Below are positions 51,401 through 63,383 of a DNA stretch of 64,000 nucleotides, in pieces. The stretch's first letter is position 1; every line of letters starts with the position of its first letter. Source of the stretch: Symsagittifera roscoffensis (lineage: Eukaryota > Xenacoelomorpha > Acoela > Convolutidae); NCBI RefSeq assembly GCF_963678635.1, contig NC_087064.1, positions 82,205,847 to 82,269,846 on the forward strand, read 5' to 3'. The notes beneath the pieces were generated by a model, which had not been told where the DNA came from, searched no databases, and saw nothing but the letters and a program-made list of their open reading frames with translations. Made by a program: the position numbers and the translations under genes.

Positions 51401-54400
51401 AAAACATCTTAAATTTAAATTCTTGACGTTTTGTGCATTCAATCTATAGACGAAGCATAATTTTTATTATTGATTCGCGTGGATCTAGTAGTTTTAGTAA
51501 TTCTTAATTAAATAAGCAGATAAAATTGGTGTTTTATTCCAATAAAACACATGTTATATACATGTTTCCGTGCTGCATTTCAAAAACAAAACGCTAGCAT
51601 GCATCACAACCAGATTTATAGAATTTTACGCTAGTATTTGTCACAATCAAATTATTGGTCCGACTATTTGAAAAATGTGGAAGAATTGGTATTTGGGTGT
51701 GTTTCAGTTTTTTTCATTTTTTTTGTCCCGTCCATAGAAAATGAGAAGAAACTCTGAATACAGGTGTGTTTGTTTTTTTTCCACGCCAAATGAGGTATCA
51801 CAGATAATCATCGAACTGGGTTCAGTGATATATCATATTGAAGCCCTTTCAACCGTGATTCTAACACCATTGAAAAAATTTCAAAAAAAAATCTGTGCCA
51901 AAAAAAAATCTTTTTAGAATTTTTGAGTTTTCATCTAACTGCGAGCAAGTAAAGCGATCGAATAACGTTTGTTATGAACAAAAATTACCAATTTAGGCTA
52001 AAAATTGATAATTTCTCCGAAAGAAAATATAACTTTGGATGCCAAATATAGCACTTTAAAGGCAAAAAACCTTTCGAATACATATGAAAATTTTCGTGCA
52101 ATAACTGGAAAAAAATCAAAAAATGAAAAAAAAACATCTCATCTTTTTTGGTTATCTATTTTTTGGAAGACAATTGTGGTGATATTTCACTAAATTTCTA
52201 CGCGTTTATATAACTATGTTATCATCACACTAAGCACAAGCCACACTAAATTGAAATAGCACCATCGTGGAAAATCTAATGGAAATGGCAAGGGACCCGA
52301 GATTGCAATATTGAATGATAAATATTGAATATTAGGACAATACCAACTTTGAATTTTAAATATTAGTATACTGAAGGCTAGATATTGATATTTAACCTTC
52401 AGTAGATATTGAGAAGATATTGAGGAAATCGGATTTTGCATCATTGCTTGATATGGTGATGGTTATTAGCATCAAACAAATGGCATAAAAATTCTGTGCC
52501 AAAAAAAAACCTGTTTAGAATTTTTGAGTTTTCATCTAACTGCGAGCGAGTAAAGCGATCGAGTAACGTTTGTTATGAATGAAAATTACCAATTTAGGCT
52601 GAAAATTGATAATTTCTCCGAAAGGAAATATAACTTTGGATGCCAAATATAGCACTTTAAAGGCAAAAAACACTGATGATAAATCAAAGAATGCTACGAG
52701 GAGTTCCCGAAAAACTCATCCTATGTGAAAGGAAGTGCACATAAATTATTTGACAGGGACGGGTCTACAAGAGGACGTCGAAACTTCCAGCCGAAGGAAC
52801 TTCCGGCCGAGTTTTTTCAAAAAATAACATTTATTTGCCAAGCGAACTGTTGCAGATATGCAACTATGTAAGGTTTAAATTAAAACAGGTTCAAAAACAT
52901 CATAGTGCCACAGATGAATATTCTTTACAAAATAATAGAAAAGATCTTAAATTTAAGTTCCTGACGTTTTGTGCATTCAATCTATAGACAAAGCATAATT
53001 TTTATTATTGATTTGCGTGGATCTAGTAAATTTATTAATTCATAATTAAATAAGCGGATAAAATTGGTGTTTTATTCCAATAATGAATGAAAATTACCAA
53101 TTTAGGTTAAAAATTGATAATTTCTCCGCTAGAAAATATAATTTTGGATGCCTAAAATTGCACTTTAGAGGCAAAAAACTTTTCGAATACATATGAAAAT
53201 TTTCGTGCAATAACTGGAAAAAAAATCAAAAAATGAAAAAAAAACATCTCATCTTTTTTGGTTATCTATTTTTTGGAAGACAATTGTGGTGATAATTCAC
53301 TAAATTTCTACGCGTTTATATAGCTATTTTATCATCACACTAAGCACAAAACACACTAAATTGAAATAGCACCATCGTGGAAAATCTAATGGAAATGGCA
53401 AGGGACCCGAGATTGCAAAATTGAATGATCAATATTGAATATTAGGACAATACCAACTTTGAATTTTAAATATTAGGATACTGAAGGCTAGATATTGATA
53501 TTTAAACTTCAGTAGATATTGAGAAGATTTTGAGGAAATCGGATTTTGCATCATTGCTTGATATGGTGATGGTTATTTGCATCAAACAAATGGTGATAAA
53601 AATTTCTGAAATGCTGAAAGAGCCTCTTTCAAAGAAGTAGTACATAAACTTCAGCAGAAAACCAAACAATAATTCAGAGAAAACTAACACTGATGATAAA
53701 TCAAAGAATGCTACGAGGAGTTCCCGAAAAACTCATCCTATGTGAAAGGAAGTGCACATAAATTATTTGACAGGGACGGGTCTACAAGAGGACGTCGAAA
53801 CTTCCAGCCGAAGGAACTTCCGGCCGAGTTTTTTCAAAAAATAACATTTATTTGCCAAGCGAACTGTTGCCAAGATATGCAACTATGTAAGGTTTAAATT
53901 AAAACAGGTTCAAAAACATCATAGTGCCACAGATGAATATTCTTTACAAAATAATAGAAAAGATCTTAAATTTAAGTTCCTGACGTTTTGTGCATTCAAT
54001 CTATAGACAAAGCATAATTTTTATTATTGATTTGCGTGGATCTAGTAAATTTATTAATTCATAATTAAATAAGCGGATAAAATTGGTGTTTTATTCCAAT
54101 AAAACACATGTCATATACATGTTTCCGTGCTGCATTTCAAAAACAAAACGCTACATGCATCACAACCGGATTTATAGAATTTTACGCTAGTATTCGTCAC
54201 AATCAAATTATTGATCCGACCATTTGAAAAATGTGGAAGAATTGGTATTTGGGTGTGTTTCAATTTTTTTCATTTTTTTGTCCCGTCCATAGAAAATGGG
54301 AAGAAACTTTGAATACAGGTGTGTTTGTTTTTTTTGCCACGCCAAATGAGGTATCACAGATAATCACCGAACTGCGTTGAGTGATATATCATATTGAAGC

Positions 54401-56470
54401 CCTTTCAACCGTGATTCTAACATCATTGAAAAAATTTCAATAAAAATTCTGTGCCAAAAAAAACCTGTTTAGAATTTTTGAGTTTTCATCTAACTGCGAG
54501 CGAGTAAAGCGATCGAGTAACGTTTGTTATGAATGAAAATTACCAATTTAGGCTGAAAATTGATAATTTCTCCGAAAGAAAATATAACTTTGGATGCCAA
54601 ATATAGCACTTTAAAGGCAAAAAACCTTTCGAATACATATGAAAATTTTCGTGCAATAACTGGAAAAAAAATCAAAAAATGAAAAAAAAACATCTCATCT
54701 TTTTTGGTTATTTATTTTTTGGAAGACAATTGTGGTGATAATTCACTAATTTTCTACGCGTTTATATAGCTATGTTATCATCACAATAAGCACAAAACAC
54801 ACTAAATTGAAATAGCACCATCGTGGAAAACCTAATGGAAATGGCAAGGGACCCGAGATTGCAATATTGAATGATCAATATTGAATATTAGGACAATACC
54901 AACTTCGAATTTTAAATATTATGATACTGAAGGCTAGATATTGATATTTAACCTTCAGTAGATATTGAGAAGATATTGAGGAAATCGGATTTTGCATCAT
55001 TGCTTGATATGGTGATGGTTATTTGCATCAAACAAATGGTGATAAAAAATTTCTGAAAAGCTGAAAGAGCCTCTTTCAAAGAAGTAGTACATAAACTTCT
55101 GCAGAAAACCAAACAATAATTCAGAGAAAACTAACACTGATGATAAATCAAAGAATGCAACGAGGAGTTCCCGAAAAACTCATCCTATGAGAAAGGAAGT
55201 GCACATAAATTATTTGACAGGGACGGGTCTACAAGAGGACGTCGAAACTTCCAGCCGAAGGAACTTCTGGCCGAACTTTTTTTTTAGAAAAGAACACTTA
55301 TTTGCCAAGCGAATTGTCTCAGATATGCAACTATGTAAGGTTTAAATTAAAACAGGTTCAAAAACATCATAGTGCCACAGATGAATATTCTTTACAAAAT
55401 AATTGAAAATATCTTAAATTTAAGTTCTTGACGTTTTGTGCATTCAATCTATTGACGAAGCATTATTTTTATTCCTAATTTGCGTGGATCTAGTAGTTTT
55501 AGTAATTCATAATTAAATAAGCGGATAAAATTGGTGTTTTATTCCAATAAAACACATGTTATATACATGTTTCCGTGCTGCATTTGAAAAACAAAACGCT
55601 AGCATGCATCACAACCGGATTTGTAGAATTTTACGCTAGTACTCGTCACAATCAAATTATTGGTCCGACCATTTGAAAAATGTGGAAGAATTGGTATTTG
55701 GGTGTGTTTCAGTTTTTTTTTCATTTTTTTTCTCCCGTCCATAGAAAATGGGAAGAAACTTTGAATACAGGTGTGTTTGTTTTTGTTTTCCACGCCAAAT
55801 GAGCTATCACAGATAACCAGTGAACTGGGTTGAGTGATATATCAGATTGAAGCCCTCTCAACCGTGATTCTAACACCATAAAAAAATTTTCAAAAAAAAT
55901 TCTGTGCCAAAAAAACCTGTTTAGAGTTTTTGAGTTTTCATCTAACTGCGAGCGAAACGATCGAGTAACGTTCGTTATGAAAGAAAATTACAATTTGGGC
56001 TAAAAATTGATATTTCCTCCGAAAGAAAAAATAACTTTGGATGCCAAATATAGCCCTTTAAAGACAAAAAACCTTCCGAATACATATGAAAAATTTCGTG
56101 CAATAACTGGAAAAAAAAAAGCAAAAAATGAGAGAAAAAACATCTCGACTTTTTTGGTTATTCATTTTTTGGAAGACAACTGTGGTGATAATTCACTAAA
56201 TTCTACGCGTTTATAGAGCTATGTTATCATCACACTAAGCACAAAACACACTAAATTGAAATACCACCATTGTGGAAAATCTAATGGATAGGGCAAGGGA
56301 CCCGAGATTGCAATATTGAAAGATCAATATTGAATATTAGGACAATATCAACTTTGAATTTTGAAAATTAGGATACTGAAGGCTAGATATTGAAATTTAA
56401 TCTTCAGTAGATATTGAGAAGATACTGAGGAAACCGGATTTTGCATCATTGCTTGATATGGTGATGGTTA
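48406..56470. repeat. AT-rich complex satellite with higher-order structure
   Basis: The landmark GAAATCGGATTTTGCATCAT recurs at 48421, 49868, 50978, 52425, 53535 and 54981, and in altered form at 56430. Unit lengths are therefore 1447, 1110, 1447, 1110, 1446 and 1449 bp: A-B-A-B-A-A. The A-B pair repeats with a 2557-bp period and very high identity. B is a rearranged A, with one internal module moved forward and duplicated. Short ORFs repeat with the period but break in the more diverged units, so no gene is supported. Confidence 0.9.
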
Positions 56471-56639
56471 TTTGCACAAAAAAAGGTTAATTAAAACGGG
56501 CCCTTCCGTCATGCGATGGTACGTGCACAAGTTAGATAGGGCCATACCAACGCTATGTAATACATCGGCAAAACTTTATGATTGAATCAAGTCGATACTA
56601 ATGCATCAAGGGAATTGTCAATTAAAATCTACCCTCCTC
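56471..56639. other. Boundary between satellite and RT relic
   Basis: Satellite similarity ends shortly after 56475. I see nothing specific in this short stretch. Confidence 0.5.
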
Positions 56640-58330
56640 GTTTATAGCACAGATAGAATTGTTAACGTTGGATGTATTTTTAAGATTTTTGCACCCAGTA
56701 AGGCAGAGGAAGTGCAAAATTTATTTTTGTTCTTTATAAGTTTATTGTGTCCGAGTATTATTCGTTCCGTTTCTCGCTTAGTTTCTCTGCTAGTTTCTGG
56801 ATGGTTTTTGTAGAGCCTGGTGCTGCTCCTCCGGTACACGCAAAAATTAGTGGAACAAAGCTGCTGTGTTCCACATCCAGAATTCTTTGTTGGTATTTTA
56901 ATATTTTGATACTCTCATGATATTTGTAGGCGTCAGATATAGTTTTGGGGCAGGATTTTTTGAATATCCTTAATTTTTTGTCGACCAATTCTTTTCGGCA
57001 AAGTTCGCCGATTGGAGATACTAAAATGAGGAGTTCTTCTTTTGTTTTTATTTTTACTTTAGGGCATATTTTTTGAATTATACTGTGTACTCGTAGTCGG
57101 CCCCAAAAAACAAAGTTTGCACTTCTCAGTGTTCAAGCTCAGGCCGTAAATTTGTTCCGACTTCAGAATGTTTTTAAGGTCCCGGAGTACTACCTTATAG
57201 TCGTCGGCTAAATTTCCATCATCTAAATACCAGATGTTAACTTTCGACTCGAATTGTTTGACTAGTGTATGAATTGTTTCCGCAAAAAGGGGAGGGGCTT
57301 CAGGATCACCTTGCTGAGTTCCGTCTTCTGAAATTATGACAGAGCTTCCGCTAAAAAGGTAACTAGGTTTACTATATGCTCAATGGGTGTAATTATACAA
57401 TTCGGGGCGATTTGAATAAACATGATTCAGCATTGTTTCTTTATTTAGAGAGTTGAGGGCATTCTTAAAATCTAGTTTTAAAAGAATAGTGAATTTTGGA
57501 TTGTCCTCGCGTTCAACTAAATATCGAAACGAGTGTGCAGCTATTTCTGCTCCTCATTTGGTACCGCATCCTACCTGTAGGTTTCCGAAAAAATTTTGTC
57601 GCTCGGAGAGGGCCTTGCTTCCAGCGCTTTCAAACGCGATACATCCCAGCGTGTTGCCTATGGCAATCGGTCACAACCCTCCGTCTATCTTTATGAGGGC
57701 GATAAGCTTTGTACCAAAAAAGAAAGGTCTTAGGGGTTCGGGTATTTTGCCATCTCCAATGAGGTTTATCAGCTTAGTAGGCGATTTCAGAAAATTAAGT
57801 CCTGCACTGCCATTCGACTTACTAACAGCTTAGTAGGCAATTTCAGATTAGTAGGCGATTTCAGAAAATTAAGTCCTGCACTGCCATTCGATCTGTGAAA
57901 ATTTGAGGAACTATTATATCAGGACCTGCTGCTGATCCGTTTGGAAAGGACATTATCGCTTTGTATAAGTCGAAACCGCTTACGAAAAAACTCTCCAAAT
58001 TTTCTGGATTTGGAGCTGCAAATTTGGCTCACTGAGGGTGCTTAGACAACTATTTTGATAGTTATCAGTTGCAAAAGGAGCAATTTTGTCATCCGAAGCA
58101 GCAAGCCTTATTCCTCCCTTTACATATCCTTCATCGAGCTTACTACTTATTAGCTTTAGTCTCTGCTCGAGGTCACTCAGAGGCGGGCTTGAAACTTGGG
58201 GATGGGGTTTTGGAAGTGACACTTCATTTGCTCGATTTTTTTTTATTTATCAAAGAGCTCATGCTTGTGGTCTGTTTGCGGCCACTTTTTTTCGGTTGCT
58301 CCAAAAAAAAACAAGAAAGACATTAAAAAA
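56640..58330 (-). pseudogene. Decayed reverse transcriptase of a non-LTR-like family
   Basis: Across broken frames on the minus strand, RT blocks appear in order. These are a SDDKIAPF segment (58222-57980 frame), a QQGDPEAP block (about 57305-57330, RT motif B), a YLDDGNL..D block (about 57220-57240, RT active site), and a C-terminal segment with ILDVEHSSF.PL.F..TGG (56988-56758 frame). The arrangement resembles RT proteins widespread in invertebrate genomes and is unrelated to the gypsy-type pol here. Many stops and frameshifts show it is dead. Confidence 0.7.
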
Positions 58331-59649
58331 TTAGCCAATTTGTAACATCTTCTACATTGTAGACAATGTCATTTGTTTAGTCCGACAGACTTTCCGCCAT
58401 GGGAACACGCGAGTCGTTTGGTACTCTCTTGAGTACTCGGACATTTGAGATGGCTGTTTTAACATAAATTTCTAGCACTTAATCATTACCTATTGTTGCT
58501 TCATTAACAGATTTAACATCAACGCATAAAGTACACTAAAACCATTGGGTTTTCTTAGAGTCGCTAAGAGAAATATTTACACTTGATATGATACCAACTA
58601 GAACAACAATCACATCTAACCCAATTTATCAGTCCTGAAGGTTTTAAGCAATCTTTGCTTGTACAATCTGTGTTGTTTTTCCTCATCTTGACGCAGCATA
58701 AAGGTAAAAAAAAGGATTTTGGTTGGATTTTAGTGGATTGAACTAACCCATGATAATCGGTTAGTGGGAGTTTTGTAAATCAGCAAACAAAAAAATAAAA
58801 GACAATTAAATTAATTTAAATTTTAAAATCAAATTAAAAAAGTCAAAATCAAGGAACAATCTCATCCCAGCTCAGTAAGTCCAGCGGTGCACCACTAGGC
58901 TCTTCAAGCCAGTTCCAGTTTACGACCTCCCCACAGAAAGCCACTTGACAGACCTGTCTCTAAAATCCCTCAGAGGGCGCTCCACAAACCGGCACAAACA
59001 TCAAACATAACAAATGTACTTATTAGATTTATCACAACAATTAGGCTAAAAGGTTTATCACAACAACAAGTAAACCCAATGGTTTCACTTAATGCCGGGT
59101 CTTCATACAATTCAGAAATGGAAGCATATTTGATCATTCTGCACCATCTCTTCCAAAAAAAGCAATGATCTTGTTTATTAAACTGAGGTTTAGATTTTCA
59201 AAGACTTTGATAGCGTATTTTGCTGTGGGAACGGTGATTGAATTTAGAAGTTGGTTCGCTGATGAAAATTTGAGATTTCTGAGGCAGGTTTTTGAATATA
59301 TGATGTTGCAAGCTTTTATGCTCATGGCCAGTAGGTGTTTTACTTGCTGCGCATCAGTGTTACCACATAATAAAATCACTCCTAACTAACAATGTCAAGG
59401 TTGACGCTCTCATATGATATTTTATTAGTAGATTTCAGTCTGCACCCTTTTTGATTTTCATGACCTGCGCCGTTCGACCAGAATGACCTGAACGCATGTC
59501 ACCATCGAATTTTTTTGAGCAGTTTTGAAAGACAATGTGTTGATTTCGATAAGTAATAGTATGAGTTTTTTAAATGAACGAATTGGGAAGAATCAGTTTG
59601 GACTAACCTGATTATTTTGAAATTTTGGCGTGCATGACACGTAACAATT
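58331..59649. other. Unassigned AT-rich stretch
   Basis: No gene can be supported. An 81-codon minus-strand frame at 59134-59379 has no recognisable motif. From about 59466 the sequence resembles the first 190 bp of element 3's LTR (see findings). Confidence 0.5.
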
Positions 59650-60579
59650 TGTGACATTCGACCAGAATGTATCAAAATGACTTTCGAATTCGAGTTTTAT
59701 TATGGCAGCTGGGCGAAAAAGTTGGTGGTTTTAACACATCAACAGTGTTAACCGTTCATTTTGACGAACGCGGAATGGTCAATTTAGACTAGCATGTTAA
59801 TTTTCAAAATTTCGTTTGAAAAGAAAGTCATGTTACGACGTCGAAATTTCGCGACAACTGAAAACTGAAAGAAGAACAGAACAACACAATTCGTTGAGAA
59901 AAACCGTGAACGGCAATTGTGCGAGACCGATCGAGATTGAAATAAAAAAAAACTATCAGAAGACCATTCCGAGTTGTAACAATTTTGCCGCTACTATAGT
60001 TACAACGCGAATCCCGAGAACCAGGAAGGGTTTTTGGGACGACGTGTGCAGCCTTCCGTAAAAGAATAAGGACTGTTATTTGCCCGGATTCCAGAATCCG
60101 GAGGGATCTCGAGAGAAAACTGTAATTTTCTGTTTATATGAGTTTTTAGCTTCTGGTCTTGTCCTGAGTTGAGTCATTAACATCTAAATTCGTTTTCAGA
60201 TTATGAGAAGCTAGGAGTTGAGGGAAAGAGTTGATCCAACTTCGATGGAGATGCCTATTTTTATCTACTGAACAAAAACAATAGTAATATGATAAATATG
60301 TAGTAGCCCTGCTTTTAGGAGTGACCTCGTGGTCTGGGGATACTGAGACTCAGCCATGAGCTCACTATTTCTGCATGTAATTAAGTTAATTAGAGCGTTC
60401 TGATCGAAGCCGGAAACAGTAATGTTTTTGTCGACCCGATGTTAGAAAGACCACCAAAAGAACTGGCTTTGTCAGAGACGGTGAAAAGCATGTAGAGCTG
60501 TATTAAGAGGCGAGCCAGTCGTTTAAGAACCAAGCTTTGGTTTCCGTCGATATGTACTTCCGGGTGAACGTTACTTACA
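59650..60579 (+). repeat. Element 3 5' LTR
   Basis: The LTR begins TGTGACATTCGACCAGAATG, identical to the start of element 2's LTR, and ends TTACTTACA. It contains a degenerate inverted repeat near 59968-60005 and a TATA-like TGTTTATATGAG near 60130. The exact 5' boundary is slightly uncertain because the preceding 190 bp resemble it. Confidence 0.75.
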
Positions 60580-60587
60580 TGTTTTTT

Positions 60588-60602
60588 TGGCGGTCCTGGG
60601 TG
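60588..60602 (+). promoter_or_regulatory. Primer-binding site (element 3)
   Basis: TGGCGGTCCTGGGTG differs from the other two elements at one base and lies 8 nt after the LTR end. Confidence 0.7.
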
Positions 60603-61326
60603 TTATTTTTTTAAACACCATGACCGGCAGAACCGTTAACGAGCACTCCGTGCCGAGCGGACGCTCTGAATAAGGCCCCTAGTACAGGGGCGGAAGGATA
60701 GTTTGAAACGCAGAAGCCTTCCGGATTCCCGAAACTAGCTTTTTAACCTAGTTAAGACCAAAAATTCACGTACCATGAAGGGTGGGGGATTGGCCGTCCC
60801 GTCGTTCCCTGAGAAGTTTGTGACCAAAAACACTTAAGGATATATATAAAACCAAACAAAAAGTAGTATAGTAACCAAGAAAAACAAAAAACATAAAAAA
60901 TAACCGAAAAAACCAAAAACAGCAAAAAAAAAATCAGTAGAAATCATCCTCCCAGACAAGATGTGATCCGACCCTCCCGTTTGTTGTTGATAGATATATT
61001 GTTGTTACAGGCATTTATATCAGTCAAGATTGTTACGATCATTTTTGTAGACCGTTTGTGAGGCTTGTACTGTAGGGTTGTATGAGTATTTAAGCACGTT
61101 AATGCTAATTTGCGCTCAATCCGGAAGGGTCTGCTGATTTGCGCTCAATCCGGAGGGTTCTTGGGAGAAGACTGATCCGGCAAGCAGTACTAGGAGCAAC
61201 AAGAAGGGGCTCAACGACAACAACAATCGACTGTTGGGTATCGTTAACATGTTTTGTATCCCTTTTGGGTAATCTGTGGGGGGCTCGACAGTGCTGCACT
61301 GTAGTGACCCTTCACCAAACTGCGAA

Positions 61327-61355
61327 TATCTGAGTTAAGCACCTTAATTCGGATA
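61327..61355 (+). other. Conserved leader stem-loop (element 3)
   Basis: Arms TATCTGAGTTAAG and CTTAATTCGGATA flank CAC. The arms match element 2 except for one change that converts a C-G into a U.G pair, so pairing is kept. Confidence 0.6.
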
Positions 61356-62499
61356 TTGAACAAACCCGGAGGGGTATAGTAAACTAATATTATTACTTAT
61401 ATAGCCCATATTAATACTCCTATATCGTTTTTCAGTGAAAAACACAGAAAGCAGACCGGTTTTTAGGGTCAAAATAACGATATTTTGATCCCCCCACAAA
61501 TCGCGGTTTTTGAGATATCGCTATTTTTTGCAAAGGCAAAAAAGCGCTAAATTAGTGAGTTACATCGCAACTGTAATAGTATAGTAGGTGGAACCGGTTA
61601 AGTTTAGTTCGGAAGTGGTTGGAACCAATTGGGTGCCAAAAACCGAACGTTCTTGATTTTTGAAAAAACGAAACGCTACAAAATAAGTAAAATTTTTGGC
61701 AATTTTGCGTCAGGACAAAAAAATGTTGTTCGGACAACGTTCACTAGTGAACTGATAAGTTTTAAAACCCTTTTGCCCATAACCTTCCGGGTCCCTGTGA
61801 AATCTAACTTAACGTGTTTGATTTGGTGAATTCGTCAATCCGGAGGGGTCCGACTAGCATTGTTTTTGGCAAATTTTTTACGCTGGAACGCCTTAGAATG
61901 AGTTTTTTGCATTTAATTAGAAGAGTATGGGCATTTTAATCTCGGATCAATATTTTTTAGGTCGAAAAGATAAGAATTGCGAAAAAAGTTAGGCGGAACC
62001 TATGAGTGAGAAAATTTTTGAACCTTAGAATAAAGACGTTTTGGAACTACTGGACAAATTTAGTTGATCTTGATACTTTTTGATCAGAAATTATTTGAGC
62101 TTACTTATAAAGCCTTCAATTAGTTAAAAAAAGTAAGCAAAGAAAATTTTTAAGATTGTTTAGCAAAATTAACAATTTGTGAAGGTAGACCCTTCACGTT
62201 TTGTAAAACTTTTTTAGAAAGCCCTTATACCCCTACCAGATGGTAGTAACCGTTGAATAAGGCAATTTTACGCTATTTTCGACAAAAAGTGAGCGCTATG
62301 GAACCCAGTAAACGAGAGTCGAGTGGAGACTATGCTAGTTATAGGTCCCTTCACAGTTAAAGAGAATTGTCAAATAAGCAGCTCAGCTTCAATCCGGAAG
62401 TGTCTAGGGCCGGAATACACCATTTCTAATTAATTCATTTAGCATAATAGACTCGGAGACTGTATTGGAAAGGGTCTCGGGTGTAAAGAAAAGTCATTT

Positions 62500-62605
62500 T
62501 TACAAACTCGGAGGGGTCCCAATCAGGAAGGGTCCCATTTTCACAAATCCGGAGGGGTCCAAATCCGGAAGGGTCCCATTTTCACCAATCCTGAAGGGTC
62601 CTATT
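62500..62605 (+). repeat. Tandem GGAGGGGTCC-type motifs
   Basis: Five copies of a motif close to AATCCGGA(A/G)GGGTCC occur, three followed by CATTTTCAC-like or similar spacers. This is a local amplification of the motif seen throughout the family's noncoding regions. Confidence 0.7.
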
Positions 62606-63383
62606 TTTAGTATTAGGTTATTAGGATTCAGGCTAGAAACCAGTGACTGAACTGGTAATTTGCCTTTAAAAAGACAATAGTAAAATAAAATAGGTCTAAA
62701 CCTGGACATTTGCGACACTAAGTCTAATTGGAATAAGAGTTTAACACTAAATTGTGTAGATTAAAATCCAAAATTTTTTTGAAGATTTTAGTGGATCTAG
62801 CTCGGGCAATACGAAGGCAGCTAGGTAACACCGGATTCGGTGGGTACAATAGACGCCCACTTGAAAAAACACTGCCTTTAATTTTTTCTGTTTAAGGCGG
62901 CACTGAGCAGGGAAAACTATTCTTTAGAAACAAGTTCGATAAATGAATTGCGACTGACTAAAGTACAAAACACACACACACATATTTTTTTAGAAAATAT
63001 TTTTAAACTTTCTTCACTTTTTAATTTTAAATCCATAACAATTGTTCTTGACTGGATAGTGATTACGTGAGTCGATGAAATTTGTGGTAATTTCATATCC
63101 AATAATCAACAATCAATCATTGTGAATAAATTGTATACACGCTGTACTGTGATAACATACAAGGATTCGTGGTTACTATTTAAGTAAATCTTTTGGAATT
63201 TATTGTTTTGTGTTATTATTAAAACTAGTCAATCAATCATCAGTATTATTAAAAACATTAGCAATCGAATTTAGTGTATAAGCAGTAAGAAGTGATAAAT
63301 CGAAAATGAGTCTAGACAAGTCAAGGATACCTTGAATAAGTGATACCTCTGGGAAATTCATACCAGAGAAACAAAGAAAGGCA

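Larger units (their letters stand above)
60603..63383 (+). other. Element 3 leader
   Basis: No gene is present in this 2.8-kb stretch. Landmarks are the A-rich tract (60815-60940), two CAATCCGGA(A/G)GGGT copies near 61115-61160, CGACTGTTGGGTATCGTT near 61230, the CAGTGCTGCACTG palindrome near 61290-61302, the stem-loop 61327-61355, and a cluster of GGAGGGGTCC/GGAAGGGTCC motifs at 62500-62605. The last 1.8 kb have no counterpart in element 2. Confidence 0.75.

Noticed and set aside
48406-56470. CRISPR array
   Set aside because: Repeats are over 1 kb long and contiguous, without short repeat-spacer alternation, and the genome is eukaryotic.
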